A stretch of DNA of 64,000 nucleotides from JAXGXQ01 sp040772685 (GTDB lineage: Bacteria; Bacillota; Clostridia; Saccharofermentanales; UBA5734): NCBI GenBank assembly GCA_040772685.1, contig JAXGXQ010000003.1, positions 62,001 through 126,000 on the forward strand, given 5' to 3'. A program made the position numbers and the translations under genes. Of the stretch, positions 17,834-25,765 are shown one piece after another. Under the pieces are notes generated by a model. That model saw nothing but the letters and a program-made list of their open reading frames with translations, did no database searches and was not told the DNA's origin. The stretch's first letter is position 1. Every line of letters begins with the position of its first letter.

Positions 17834-17878
17834 CCATGGTAAGGATGAGGTCTGGTTCGATTCCGATTAAAGGCTCCA
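17834..17878 (+). repeat. Duplicated 3' half of tRNA-Thr (att-like)
   Basis: The stretch repeats tRNA-Thr from the anticodon arm to CCA (copy in the gene 17545-17591). The only difference is in the variable region, where T replaces ATC. It lacks the 5' half, so it cannot be a tRNA. A direct repeat of a tRNA 3' end is the usual scar of site-specific integration. The 242 bases in between are GC-rich, and 17664-17681 also matches the tRNA anticodon arm in inverted orientation (18 bp). Confidence 0.8.
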
Positions 17879-18189
17879 AGAAGGAACACCGATATTTTCC
17901 CATCGCCGGCGACTTCAATTCTTTCAAGAATGCGAAGCAACAATGCGTAAGGCAATGATGATAACTGTCCATACTGCTGAATTAGATTTTGTAAGTCTCT
18001 GATCCTATAAGCCATGAATGGATCATTTTCTTTGTATGGGACAGTTGTCTTTCTGGCAACCAGATCGTCCCAGCAATTAACAATAGTCTTCGTTATAGTT
18101 TCATCTGGTATACGCTGGCTATTACTGCAGGCGTCTGCTGCGACAGGCCCATATCGGCCGGCTCGGTGCGCACGATAAACCCAGTATTT
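17879..18189 (-). pseudogene. C-terminal remnant of a serine recombinase
   Basis: Translating the minus strand gives about 100 residues with the look of the C-terminal zinc-ribbon/coiled region of a large serine recombinase. Examples are RIPDETITKTIVNCWDDLVA, then MAYRIRDLQNLIQQYG and LLLRILERIEVAGDGKISVF. That last block is the usual 'vlekIeV..dGki.v.fldG' ending. A TAG stop precedes it at about 18190, and the frame runs into the duplicated tRNA piece at its end. The catalytic domain is absent. It is probably left from a departed mobile element. Confidence 0.6.
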
Positions 18190-18283
18190 CTATCCAAAGT
18201 TTTTCACGCGAAAGGATTCTCTCAAGACAATCAAGAGTAAGCGTCCGACATAATACGTATTGACAGCAAAAACCTGAATCTTT

Positions 18284-18526
18284 TTAAATTTTACATTTTT
18301 CAGCCATCAGCGGACTCCACGGCATCAGGTTATTCATCACATTATCACTTTTCAAAAAACTGCTGCCCGGCGCCAGCATTAAAACGCACTGAAGATACAG
18401 AAAAAATGAGATAACGCTCGAAAAGGTGATCTGAAAGCCGTACTCGTAAATCTCGCGTTCGGCCGGATCGATTGCATGCCGCTCGATCATTGCGTTGGTA
18501 ACCGCTTTGCTGATCCGCTCAACCAT
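18284..18526 (-). pseudogene. agrB: Truncated AgrB-like peptide-processing membrane protein
   Basis: AgrB cleaves and exports the AgrD autoinducer peptide precursor. The first 45 residues fit the AgrB N-terminus (ISKAVTNAMIERHAIDPAER followed by EIYEYGFQITFSSVISFF). After that the family pattern is lost and the frame stops at 80 residues instead of about 200; the catalytic Cys and His region is absent or past the break. The start ATG has GAGGTG upstream. No agrD can be seen. The promoter side carries the 94-bp repeat 18549-18642. Confidence 0.6.
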
Positions 18527-18548
18527 GTTTCACCTCGTCAGTGCTGCG

Positions 18549-18642
18549 ATGCCTTCACCGTATCAAAACCTGACAACGATTCCAATCCGTTTGGCACGAG
18601 TGGTCGTTTTCGTGGCGCGAGTGGTATTTTCCAATCAAGATT
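18549..18642. repeat. 94-bp direct repeat, copy 1
   Basis: It matches 21459-21552 with about six mismatches. It contains two copies of TGGCRCGAGTGGT 21 bp apart (18592 and 18613). It is placed just upstream of the agrB remnant. It could be an IS end or a pair of LytTR-type binding boxes. Confidence 0.9.
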
Positions 18643-18788
18643 TTCGGTTTTGATCGTCGTTTTTGTCTCATGTCCGCCTATTCGTAATATCCATACTAGT
18701 AATCCTGCTTCGTCTCGATGATTCGTTTTACTGCTTGCGTTGATCTTGTGAACACGTTTTGAATTCTCATTTCGTAACCCAAGCGTAG

Positions 18789-18920
18789 CAAGCGGTTGAA
18801 GCGCCTGCGGCAACCAGAAGCGATGCTCATGCAGCTGCAGTCAATGTTCCACCAGTGAATATCGCTCCTGCCCTTGCCGCACTCCCGGACGGGGATGCGT
18901 ATGAACCCAATGACCTCTGA
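18789..18920 (+). pseudogene. Possible remnant of a secreted protein
   Basis: A stop-bounded stretch on the plus strand reads AVNVPPVNIAPALAALPDGD and then AYEPND before a TGA. The DAYEPND pattern is often seen at the start of pre-peptidase C-terminal type domains of secreted enzymes. It has no start codon and no neighbours on its strand. It is weak evidence, offered only as a possible fragment. Confidence 0.25.
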
Positions 18921-18983
18921 TACACCAGTTCAGTTGCGGAGATATTTCCCCACGGGTGCAGTCTATTCAGCAAATGATTGATT

Positions 18984-19721
18984 TCAGAGGTCAACAGCAC
19001 GAAATGATATCGTCCTTTTTTGTGCGTCGTCATCGAATGATATCATGACGGCCTTGTTATGGCTTATGTTGCCATCGAGGTCGTGCACGAATGCTCCGCT
19101 CAAACGAATGTTATTTTCGCCAACTTCGATGTCGCTATCAGACACTGAAATATCCGAATAAGTAGCAACGAGCACCCGATAAAAATTGACGTAATCATCG
19201 ATCGTATGATGGGTTGTATATCGTTCATTTGCTACAATGACGTCCAGATCATTACTGATTCGAGCGTCTTCAACCAGATGATAGGGGAAGATAAAGCGTT
19301 CACTGATTGTGTCCAATTGCGCGGCCATATTGAAGAACCGGTAAAAATAATCTAAGTCCGGATGCTCTCGCTTCATCAATATTTCAACAGAGCGCTCTCT
19401 TGTCATGATTACGATTCTTTCCTTAAGACTGTCTTTTATCTGTATGAGCAATTTCTCGTTGGGATATTCCTGCGCGCTGTATGTGATGTCGTTGGTGCTT
19501 TGATTAGATATCAAGTCGCGCAATTCCGCAGCGGACAGGTTCGTGGCAAATCCGGATGCCGATTCGCCTTGCGGACTGCCATACCGAAATCCCATCGGAA
19601 TCACAAGCACTTCATTTGTAAAAAAGTCTCTGGTGGTCAAACGGTCGATTCTGGTCAAACCGCCACATGCGGCAAGCAAAAATGAGATAAAAATAACAAG
19701 CATCAGTAACAATCTTTTCAT
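18984..19721 (-). CDS. Hypothetical lipoprotein
   Basis: 245 residues with a signal peptide ending in the lipobox FLLAAC after a long hydrophobic run. The mature part is rich in charged and aromatic residues, has no repeats, and I do not recognise a family. Segments such as DYVNFYRVLVATYSD and SGAFVHDLDGNISHNKAVMI suggest a compact alpha/beta extracytoplasmic domain. It looks intact, unlike most neighbours. It stands alone on the minus strand between the two 94-bp repeats. Confidence 0.7.
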   Translation of the reverse strand: MKRLLLMLVIFISFLLAACGGLTRIDRLTTRDFFTNEVLVIPMGFRYGSPQGESASGFATNLSAAELRDLISNQSTNDITYSAQEYPNEKLLIQIKDSLKERIVIMTRERSVEILMKREHPDLDYFYRFFNMAAQLDTISERFIFPYHLVEDARISNDLDVIVANERYTTHHTIDDYVNFYRVLVATYSDISVSDSDIEVGENNIRLSGAFVHDLDGNISHNKAVMISFDDDAQKRTISFRAVDL

Positions 19722-19921
19722 ATGACCCCCTATTTGGCTGCAATGTTCTGTGTTCGTTCTATGCTCTCTATCCGTTTTTTGCTATGGTCACGTCGCTTTT
19801 AGTCACTAGATTATTCAATCATGATATTTCGTCTTATTGACGAGGTTAAATCATTCGTTAGGAAATCTCTTTATATCATGAACTTATCGTTCTCTATTAT
19901 GCCATACTGGATTTTTCCTAG

Positions 19922-19985
19922 AATCGCGAGAATATGTATTCGCGATTGCACCCACGCAAGTATTACACTTGCGCAGGTGCAATCG
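19922..19985 (+). promoter_or_regulatory. Overlapping alternative hairpins
   Basis: Hairpin 1 pairs AATCGCGA (19922-19929) with TCGCGATT (19940-19947). Hairpin 2 pairs CGATTGCACC (19943-19952) with GGTGCAATCG (19976-19985) and contains an inner 7-bp helix CGCAAGT/ACTTGCG; it is followed by ACATTTTTT on the plus strand. The two cannot form together. There is no plus-strand gene on either side, so its transcript is unknown. Confidence 0.45.
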
Positions 19986-20021
19986 GGACATTTTTTGAGT
20001 AATCTAGCAGACTGAACTAGC

Positions 20022-21124
20022 TTACGTTAATCTGAAACTCGTACAAGATCCATATGTTCCAGCTATAATCACATTAGGATATCCTGGCCAACCATAATGA
20101 GCAATATACTCTATCGTAGTTGAGCTTCGATATCCGTACACCGTTACCGCATGATTTCTATATGTGGAACCATCTGGATAAGCCAGATTGCCGAACAAAA
20201 TCGCAGGGCGACCAGCATCTATTTCTGAACCAATACATAGAGCGAACAAATACCATGCCGATGAGGCACTAATACCGTGCGCATTGCAATATGCATTAAC
20301 ACATTTCGGATGCTCAATCCTGTTGTCCCACTGTCAGAACCAAGGCTGATTAGCTCATCTGTTAAGCCTGTTCCTTGTAGTCCAATACCACTCGAGTGCA
20401 AGTAGTTACTTGGAACGATGTTTCTACTTGGATATCTCTTTTGCCAATAGTACAGAACTAGATTTGCTGCGATATACCCACAGTATCCGCCATCCTTATA
20501 GCCAAGATTAGAGCTCAAAGATGACAGATAGCTGGAATTGGGAATATATTTAACTGTGTAGGATGCTGCGATAGCGTCTTGCGCTTCACTTACGAAGGTT
20601 TTGTCAGACAACGTGCTGTCATTGATATAGCTTAGCACCTTCGAGTTTTTTGAAGACATCAACCTTTTTACATTATCATTGCAAGCGGGCGCAAAGGAAT
20701 CTTTGAGAGAAGCGTCAAGGCGCTCGCCTGTGAAGGTATGCCGATATTCACTATTCTCTTCGACATAGTATTCTTTTGGCCCTGCATAAATCAAATTACT
20801 CACATAACCGAGATATGGGGAGATTGAATAAGACGAATACTCGACGAAATTCCCTGAATCGTTATGGTATATATAGTATCCTTTTGGGACACATTCGATT
20901 ATTGTGAATTTATTATTTGCAAAATCATTTGCAAATTTGATGGATGCAATTGTTACATTAGAATCTTTCGATGTGGTTTCGATTTTAGCTTTGTATATTG
21001 CAGCCTCTTTAGCGTCAGTCGATACTGCGTTGGCATTCATAGCAATGGGAACTGCGTATACGCTTGAGTTTAGCGTTAGTATTGAGATGATTATCACAAT
21101 GCTCATTTTGATCTGTTTTAACAT
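20022..21124 (-). pseudogene. Frameshifted secreted papain/C39-like cysteine peptidase
   Basis: Two frames make one protein. The first, starting at the ATG 21124 with GGAGG 9-10 bases upstream, has a signal peptide (MSIVIIISILTLNSSVYA) and ends at 20219. The second (about 20300 to 20022) continues in the other register. The C-terminal domain has a Cys in GGYCGYIAANLVLYYW and a His in NHAVTVYGY, with GRPAILFG before it, the layout of C39/C10-like extracellular peptidases. The shift lies around 20285-20300, where the first frame has SIRNVLMH and the second resumes with VNAYCNAHG. It could be inactive or an assembly error. Confidence 0.65.
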
Positions 21125-21262
21125 GATGATTTCCTCCAAAAATCAAAGAAAGCAATTAACGCTCAACATATTTTTCTGTTAAGCAAAAGCATACCACTTG
21201 CGATTTTCTGGATAAGACATCAGTGTGTTAGTTTGTAGTATTAGAGTCTTTCTGTTCGTATA

Positions 21263-21436
21263 CTACCTCCTAGCATTAGAATTAGATTTGTTGATACGGA
21301 TTGAGCTAACCTCATCAAGACTATGATCAAACCAAGCCACACCTTTCACACAGTAATAATCCACTTCCTTCAGTACGCATTTGACGTCACCTATACGCAT
21401 CGCCAAGGGTCTGCTGAACAAAAAGCCAATAGCCAC
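21263..21436 (-). CDS. Possible 57-residue small ORF
   Basis: A GTG-started frame runs from within the flank of the second 94-bp repeat to a TAG inside an AGGAGG run. It encodes a charged peptide including KCVLKEVDYYC and AWFDHSLDEV. No good ribosome binding site and no recognised family were found. It lies downstream, on the minus strand, of the same repeat that precedes agrB, which is the only reason to list it. Confidence 0.25.
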   Translation of the reverse strand: MAIGFLFSRPLAMRIGDVKCVLKEVDYYCVKGVAWFDHSLDEVSSIRINKSNSNARR

Positions 21437-21458
21437 AGCTGACGTGAAAGAGATAACA

Positions 21459-21552
21459 ATGCCTTCACCGTATCAAAACCTGACCGCGATTCCAAGTCGT
21501 TTGGCACGAGTGGTCGTTTTCGTGGCGCGAGTGGTATTTTCCAATCAGGATT
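21459..21552. repeat. 94-bp direct repeat, copy 2
   Basis: Second copy of the 18549-18642 repeat, same orientation, again with the 21-bp-spaced TGGCRCGAGTGGT pair. It ends 72 bases before the agrA start. Confidence 0.9.
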
Positions 21553-21624
21553 GAACCCTGGGAGCGAGTCAGGCATGATGGTAATAGTCAATCGGTTATA
21601 TCGCGTTCAATGAAAGGAACCAAG

Positions 21625-22347
21625 ATGATCCGCATAGCCATCTGCGACGATGATCCCGGTATTCGCAAGATCGCGCACGATCTGGCCCAGCGCACCCTGC
21701 AACAGATGGGGATCCGAAACACAGTGTCGCTCTTCTCAAGCGGTAACGATCTCATTGCCAGCTGCATGAATGGATCGGCCTTCGAGCTGTATATTCTGGA
21801 TATCGAGATGCCTGGCCTGGACGGGTTGGAGACCGCACGCATTGTTCGTCAGGCCAATAGCGATGCGATCATCATCTTTCTCACAAGTCATGAACAGCAT
21901 GCCCGTGCCGGCTATGCCGTAAATGCGCATCGGTTTGTGCTGAAATCTTGCATGGAGACTGAATTGGGTGAGGCGCTGACGACATCCATCCCACTGATAT
22001 GTAATCGACCCGAACGGATCTCGTTTTTAACCGAGAGCCATGGACAGATCTTGATTCCGATCCATGATATCTTGTATTTTGAGGTTTCCGGCCGCAAAAT
22101 CGTTGTCCATACCGAGACTGAAAGCTTTCGCTCCCGGGAGCGTTTGCCCTTTGCAGAATTCTGCGCATTGTTCGCGGACGCCGACTTTGCCCTATGCTAT
22201 CGCGGTATTATGGTAAACCTGGATGCGGTCTGGTGCCTTCAGCCGGATGGAATCCTCTTGACGAACAAGCGAAAGCTTCTGGTGAGCCGCCAGTACAAGA
22301 GTCCGCTCACGCGGCTGATAACCGACAGATCAAGGAGAGGGACATGA
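21625..22347 (+). CDS. agrA: LytTR response regulator, AgrA-like
   Basis: Receiver domain (about 1-120) with the acidic pocket CDDD and phospho-acceptor Asp in YILDIEMPGLDG, then a LytTR DNA-binding domain (about 135-235; RISFLTESHGQILIPIHDIL and CYRGIMVNLDAV). The AgrA/VirR type activates promoters through paired direct repeats. I choose ATG 21625 because AAAGGAACC lies just upstream; the ATG at 21610 would put the ribosome binding site inside the gene. One oddity: the usual Lys of the receiver sits in an unusual RFVLKSCMETE context. It overlaps the next gene by ATGA, so a cognate kinase followed, but that gene is now truncated. Confidence 0.85.
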   Translation: MIRIAICDDDPGIRKIAHDLAQRTLQQMGIRNTVSLFSSGNDLIASCMNGSAFELYILDIEMPGLDGLETARIVRQANSDAIIIFLTSHEQHARAGYAVNAHRFVLKSCMETELGEALTTSIPLICNRPERISFLTESHGQILIPIHDILYFEVSGRKIVVHTETESFRSRERLPFAEFCALFADADFALCYRGIMVNLDAVWCLQPDGILLTNKRKLLVSRQYKSPLTRLITDRSRRGT

Positions 22348-22580
22348 ATCAGAGCAGCATTATTTGGACCGTCATTGAATTGTCCGCCACCCTGTTCGAA
22401 ATCCTGTTAATCCTAACGCTGTTATCGCACTGGTTTGGACGGCGATTTGAAAGCTCCCTCTATTATGCGGGCGCCGCGGCAGCGATGACCGGTATTGTTC
22501 GAATATCCCCGTTCCGGTCAGTAATTGCACGATTTCAATACCAACAGTCACTGCGAAGGCTACTAAAAATGTTACTTTGA
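22344..22580 (+). pseudogene. agrC: Truncated AgrC-like histidine kinase (N-terminus only)
   Basis: The ATG overlaps the agrA stop (ATGA) and follows CAAGGAGAGG. About 50 residues form the first membrane helices of a sensor kinase (IIWTVIELSATLFEILLILT). At about 22500 the reading frame enters DNA that encodes VanZ on the opposite strand. Thus the sensor, dimerisation and ATPase parts are gone. It is placed as agrC by context only. Confidence 0.5.
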
Positions 22581-22956
22581 ATTTCTCAGCAGCCTTCGAT
22601 AGAAACGGTAATAAGAATCCCAGCGGTACAAACATCAATATATTGAAAACGATCAGCTGCAGCTCACTGATCGACCACATATTCCAGGCGCTAACATAGG
22701 AGCTGAAAAAATCGATATTGAAGGAGCCGCTGAAGTTTGCTCCGCGGCTGAAGGAGGTCAAGCCCAGTACCAGCAGCAGCCAGCTGCATAATAAAAATAA
22801 GACTATCCCCTGTTTCTTGCTCATGCGCTTCTGGCCGTGAAACACAAGTTTATATACTCTGTAGCCGGCGAAAATGCCGAGCGCTAGTAAAAGACCTCCA
22901 ATGAGTGCAAACGCACCCCAGCGGAGCAGTGTTTGAAAAACTGTAATTACATCCAT
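22372..22956 (-). pseudogene. vanZ: VanZ-like membrane protein, C-terminally truncated
   Basis: VanZ-family proteins are small membrane proteins; in Tn1546 VanZ gives low-level teicoplanin resistance. The family core is present: VFNILMFVPLGFLLPFL and VTVGIEIVQLLTGTGIFE. After IFE the expected DDxxxNxxGxxxG motif is missing and the frame continues antisense to agrC residues from about 22500. So the last helix is lost at a junction shared with agrC. The start ATG follows ACGGAGAACC. It lies downstream of the vanS remnant, about 105 bases away. Confidence 0.65.
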
Positions 22957-23061
22957 GTATGGTTCTCCGTTTGTATATTGTATTTGCTGAGTGCATCTAC
23001 AATCTATCTCAACGGTTGCGGAACAAATTTAATTTTCCCTTGATAAGTTCCTAAGAAAATA

Positions 23062-23816
23062 TTAAGGTTCAGTATTATGTGCGGGGAGTGTAATCAAGAA
23101 AGAGGTGACTTGGTCGCGACTCTCCACAGTAATTGAACCACCATGCAAATCGATTATTTCTTTGGCTATTGCCAGCCCCAGTCCTGCGCCTCCGGTGTCA
23201 CTCTTTCTGGCGTCATCAAGGCGGTAGAATTTTTCTAAGATTTCCCGACACCTATTCGGGGGTATCGTATCGCCCTGGTTCTGAAAGGTGATTGTTGCGG
23301 TATCATCATCCTTTTGCGCTGTGATGTGAATGTCGGTATTCGGGTAGCTGTACGCTGCGGCATTCTTCAGCACATTCGTAAAAACTCGTGCCAGTTTATC
23401 AGAATCACCATAGATCATAAAATCTTCGTCTACATGTAAAACGGCGGTATTGCCATGGCTTGTTAAAACAGGCAAAAGCTCCAGCTTAAATAGCCGATAA
23501 CAGATGTAAGGGGCGTGCGAATGTCGTGGGCAAGGTACATCACAAGTTCGTTTTTACGTTGGGCCGCTGATTTTGCTTCCAGTTTCCGGCTCTCCAGGGT
23601 TTGCCTCATGGCGTTCAGTCTTTGGCTAATGGCCGTGAGTTCTTCCGGTAAACCGATTTCCTCAGGTTGATCAATAAGCAGCATCCCCAGGCTCTGCTCA
23701 ACGTCGGACAATGGCTTCGTAACATAGTGTAGAAATGCTCGGATAATGAAAAACATCCCTGTACAGACCAGCAATATCAACAAGATGAAAAATGGCAGAT
23801 ATAGTTTTGCTTTCAA
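23062..23816 (-). pseudogene. vanS: VanS-like sensor kinase remnant with internal deletion
   Basis: Frame 1 (TTG 23816 to 23463) keeps one membrane helix, a HAMP-like segment and the H-box MYLAHDIRTPLTSVIGYLS, which closely resembles VanS. Frame 2 (to 23062) picks up at about LLPVLTSHGNTAVLH and has the complete ATPase part: GDSDKLARVFTNVLKNAAAYS, FEKFYRLDD-like LEKFYRLDDARKSDTGGAG and GLGLAIAKEI. About 55-60 residues between GYLS and LLPVL are missing and the register is broken there (about 23480). The sensor N-terminus before the last membrane helix also seems lost. Catalysis is unlikely. Confidence 0.75.
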
Positions 23817-24118
23817 TTTTATATCCTACTCCCCATATCGTGCGAATATATTGGGGATTCTCAACTGTATCATTCATTTTTTCTCTCAGATGACGGATGT
23901 GAACGGTAATCGTATTATTGCTTTTGCTGTAATATTCGTCTTGCCATATTTTATGAAATAGATCTTCTGCACTTACAACCTTGCCTTTATTCTCCAGGAG
24001 TATACGTAAAATAGAAAATTCAGTAGGTGTTAAAGCCAGGACCTTCGTTGGTTAAATACAGCACAATTAAGTCGGCGATTTCGTGTTCGTCATCTACAAT
24101 CAGTATTCCCTCCGGCAT
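23815..24118 (-). pseudogene. vanR: VanR-like response regulator remnant with internal deletion
   Basis: The N-terminus from ATG 24118 reads MPEGILIVDDEHEIADLIVL, then YLTNEG, very close to VanR. Then at about 24041-24050 the sequence jumps, in another register, to the winged-helix domain: LALTPTEFSILRILLENKGK, then HIRHLREKMND and TIWGVGYKIES. Roughly 100 residues holding the phospho-acceptor Asp are missing. The downstream vanS TTG overlaps the end of this frame, as in van operons. It was not listed as an open frame because it is broken. Confidence 0.75.
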
Positions 24119-24498
24119 AGCTACAATACACCTTTCATCTGGATAATCCTCGTCTATAATTAAGTGAAGCATACTACTAACCCATTAGTCGGTTCACCAG
24201 CATAATACCACTAATAGATCATTCCGCTTTCCATAATAGGTGAGTGTGAGCACAAGCGGTATGTTCTGAACTATATTTCATTACATTTAATCGTTTCCAT
24301 TATTGCGTTTATCGCCTTGATGAACCTGATTTGAAAAGGCCCTCGCCTGATCGCTAAGTTTACCTAAATAATTCACAGGATTAACATGCATATACTTTCG
24401 TCATTTTCTTGCTATTAGTAAGCTTTATAAAGAGGGTAATTTACCTATTTACAGGCTTAACCTGGTCTTAAATTTAAAAAGGAAGTTCAGGTGATTTT
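24119..24498. other. Intergenic region upstream of vanR remnant and phoH
   Basis: About 380 AT-rich bases between two divergent genes. No gene, RNA or strong repeat was recognised. It would contain the former vanR promoter and the promoter of the plus-strand PIN-PhoH gene, whose ribosome binding site is probably AGGTG just before 24499. Confidence 0.5.
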
Positions 24499-25557
24499 AT
24501 GGCAAGCAAGACATATGTACTAGATACGAACGTGCTGATTCAGGCCCCGCATGCGTTACTTTCATTTGAAGACAATGCAATAGTCCTACCGGTTGCGGTT
24601 ATGGAGGAGCTGGATCGCATCAAAAATGATGACGGTGAACGAGGCATGAACGCGCGTCAGGTTGTGCGCCTGCTGGATAAATTGCGAACCGAAGGATCGC
24701 TGACAGATGGCGTTAAATTGCCAAATGGCGGTAACCTGCGGATTGAATTGAATTTTTCAAACATCGAGCTTCCAGCACATTGGCCAACAGCCAGTGCTGA
24801 TAACAGGATTTTACAAGTCTGTAAAGGCTTGCAAGAGCGGGATATACGGGCTATTCTGGTCAGCCGCGATATAATTGCCCGCATTAAGGCCGATATCCTC
24901 AGCATTCCTGCCGAGGATTTTTTAACGGATCAGGCACCTGCTCCAGATCAGCAGTATCGCGGGCGAATTGAGGTTTTTGCAGCCGATAATAAATTAAATC
25001 ATTTTAAGAAAAAAGGCATCCTGCCTGAGCATGTCTATACTATCGGTAACGAAGGCCAAACGCTGCCCGTTGAACCGGTTCATAATCAGTTCTTTATCAT
25101 CAAATCGGATATATCTACAAACAAAAGCTTATTAGGGCGTTTTAACGGCGAATTCATTGTTCCGCTTACTTCTCTTGACAAGAAACCTTTTGGTATAAAA
25201 CCAAGATCGGCTGGTCAGCGTTTTTTACAGGAATCACTAATGGCTTCCGCAAATGAGGCCCCACTCGTCATTGTCAAAGGAACAGCCGGCACGGCAAAAA
25301 CTTTCTACTCTCTGGCAGTAGGTCTGCAAAGCATTCTGGAAGAAAAAGAGCCGGTTTATCGCAGAATCCTGGTGAGTCGGCCAAATGTACAGTTCGATGA
25401 GGAAATTGGCTTTTTACCGGGATCTGAGCAGGAAAAAATTGCACCTTTGATGAGGCCAATCATCGACAATCTTGAAATACTGATAGACAATGATGATAAG
25501 GAAACTGATGAATGTGAACGTTCAGAATTAGCCTGGGATGCTTCGCAAAGAATGTGA
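24499..25557 (+). pseudogene. PIN-PhoH (YlaK-type) ATPase, C-terminally truncated
   Basis: PhoH2-type proteins join a PIN RNase domain to a PhoH helicase-like ATPase. The PIN part (about 1-135) has the acidic start VLDTNVLIQAP, MEELDRIK and ADNRIL. The PhoH part starts near 235 (FGIKPRSAGQRFLQESLM) with Walker A KGTAGTAKTFYSLA and RRILVSRPNVQFDEEIGFLP. It ends at 352 residues, soon after ETDE. The family continues for about 90 more residues with Walker B (IIDEAQNLTP-like) and sensor motifs, none of which occurs downstream. The ATPase is therefore probably dead, while the PIN domain could still act. Confidence 0.75.
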
Positions 25558-25684
25558 AAAGAGCCGGGGTGATGTCTTATCAGTAACTCTTGGCAGTCTA
25601 TCTTTGAACTATTCAGATTAAACAGAAGGAAACTATTCGACGCCATATTCGTCAAACAGTCAGAACATCCAAACTAGACGGACA

Positions 25685-25714
25685 GGACAATAAAGTACTC
25701 CGTTTTGATACAAT
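25685..25714 (+). promoter_or_regulatory. Putative serpin promoter
   Basis: An extended -10 (TGATACAAT, TACAAT at 25709-25714) with a weak -35 (AGGACA, 25685-25690) 18 bases upstream. A perfect 13-bp tandem duplication CATTTGTTTACAA (25725-25737 and 25738-25750) follows in the leader. Confidence 0.4.
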
Positions 25715-25765
25715 GCCGTTAAAGCATTTGTTTACAACATTTGTTTACAACAAGGGAGGTTCTGG

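Noticed and set aside
17834..17878. A third tRNA gene
   Set aside because: Only the 3' half of tRNA-Thr is present; there is no acceptor 5' strand or D-arm.
18538..18813. Minus-strand frame of 91 codons over the 94-bp repeat
   Set aside because: The part shared with the other copy follows the repeat itself, and no family or start signal is visible; the repeat is better read as non-coding.
19821..20015. Plus-strand frame of 64 codons
   Set aside because: It runs through the hairpins at 19.92-19.99 kb, has no ribosome binding site and no recognised family.
22372..24118. A functional glycopeptide-resistance cluster
   Set aside because: vanR, vanS and vanZ are each broken and vanH, vanA/B and vanX are absent; the ddl gene has the D-Ala-D-Ala type tyrosine.
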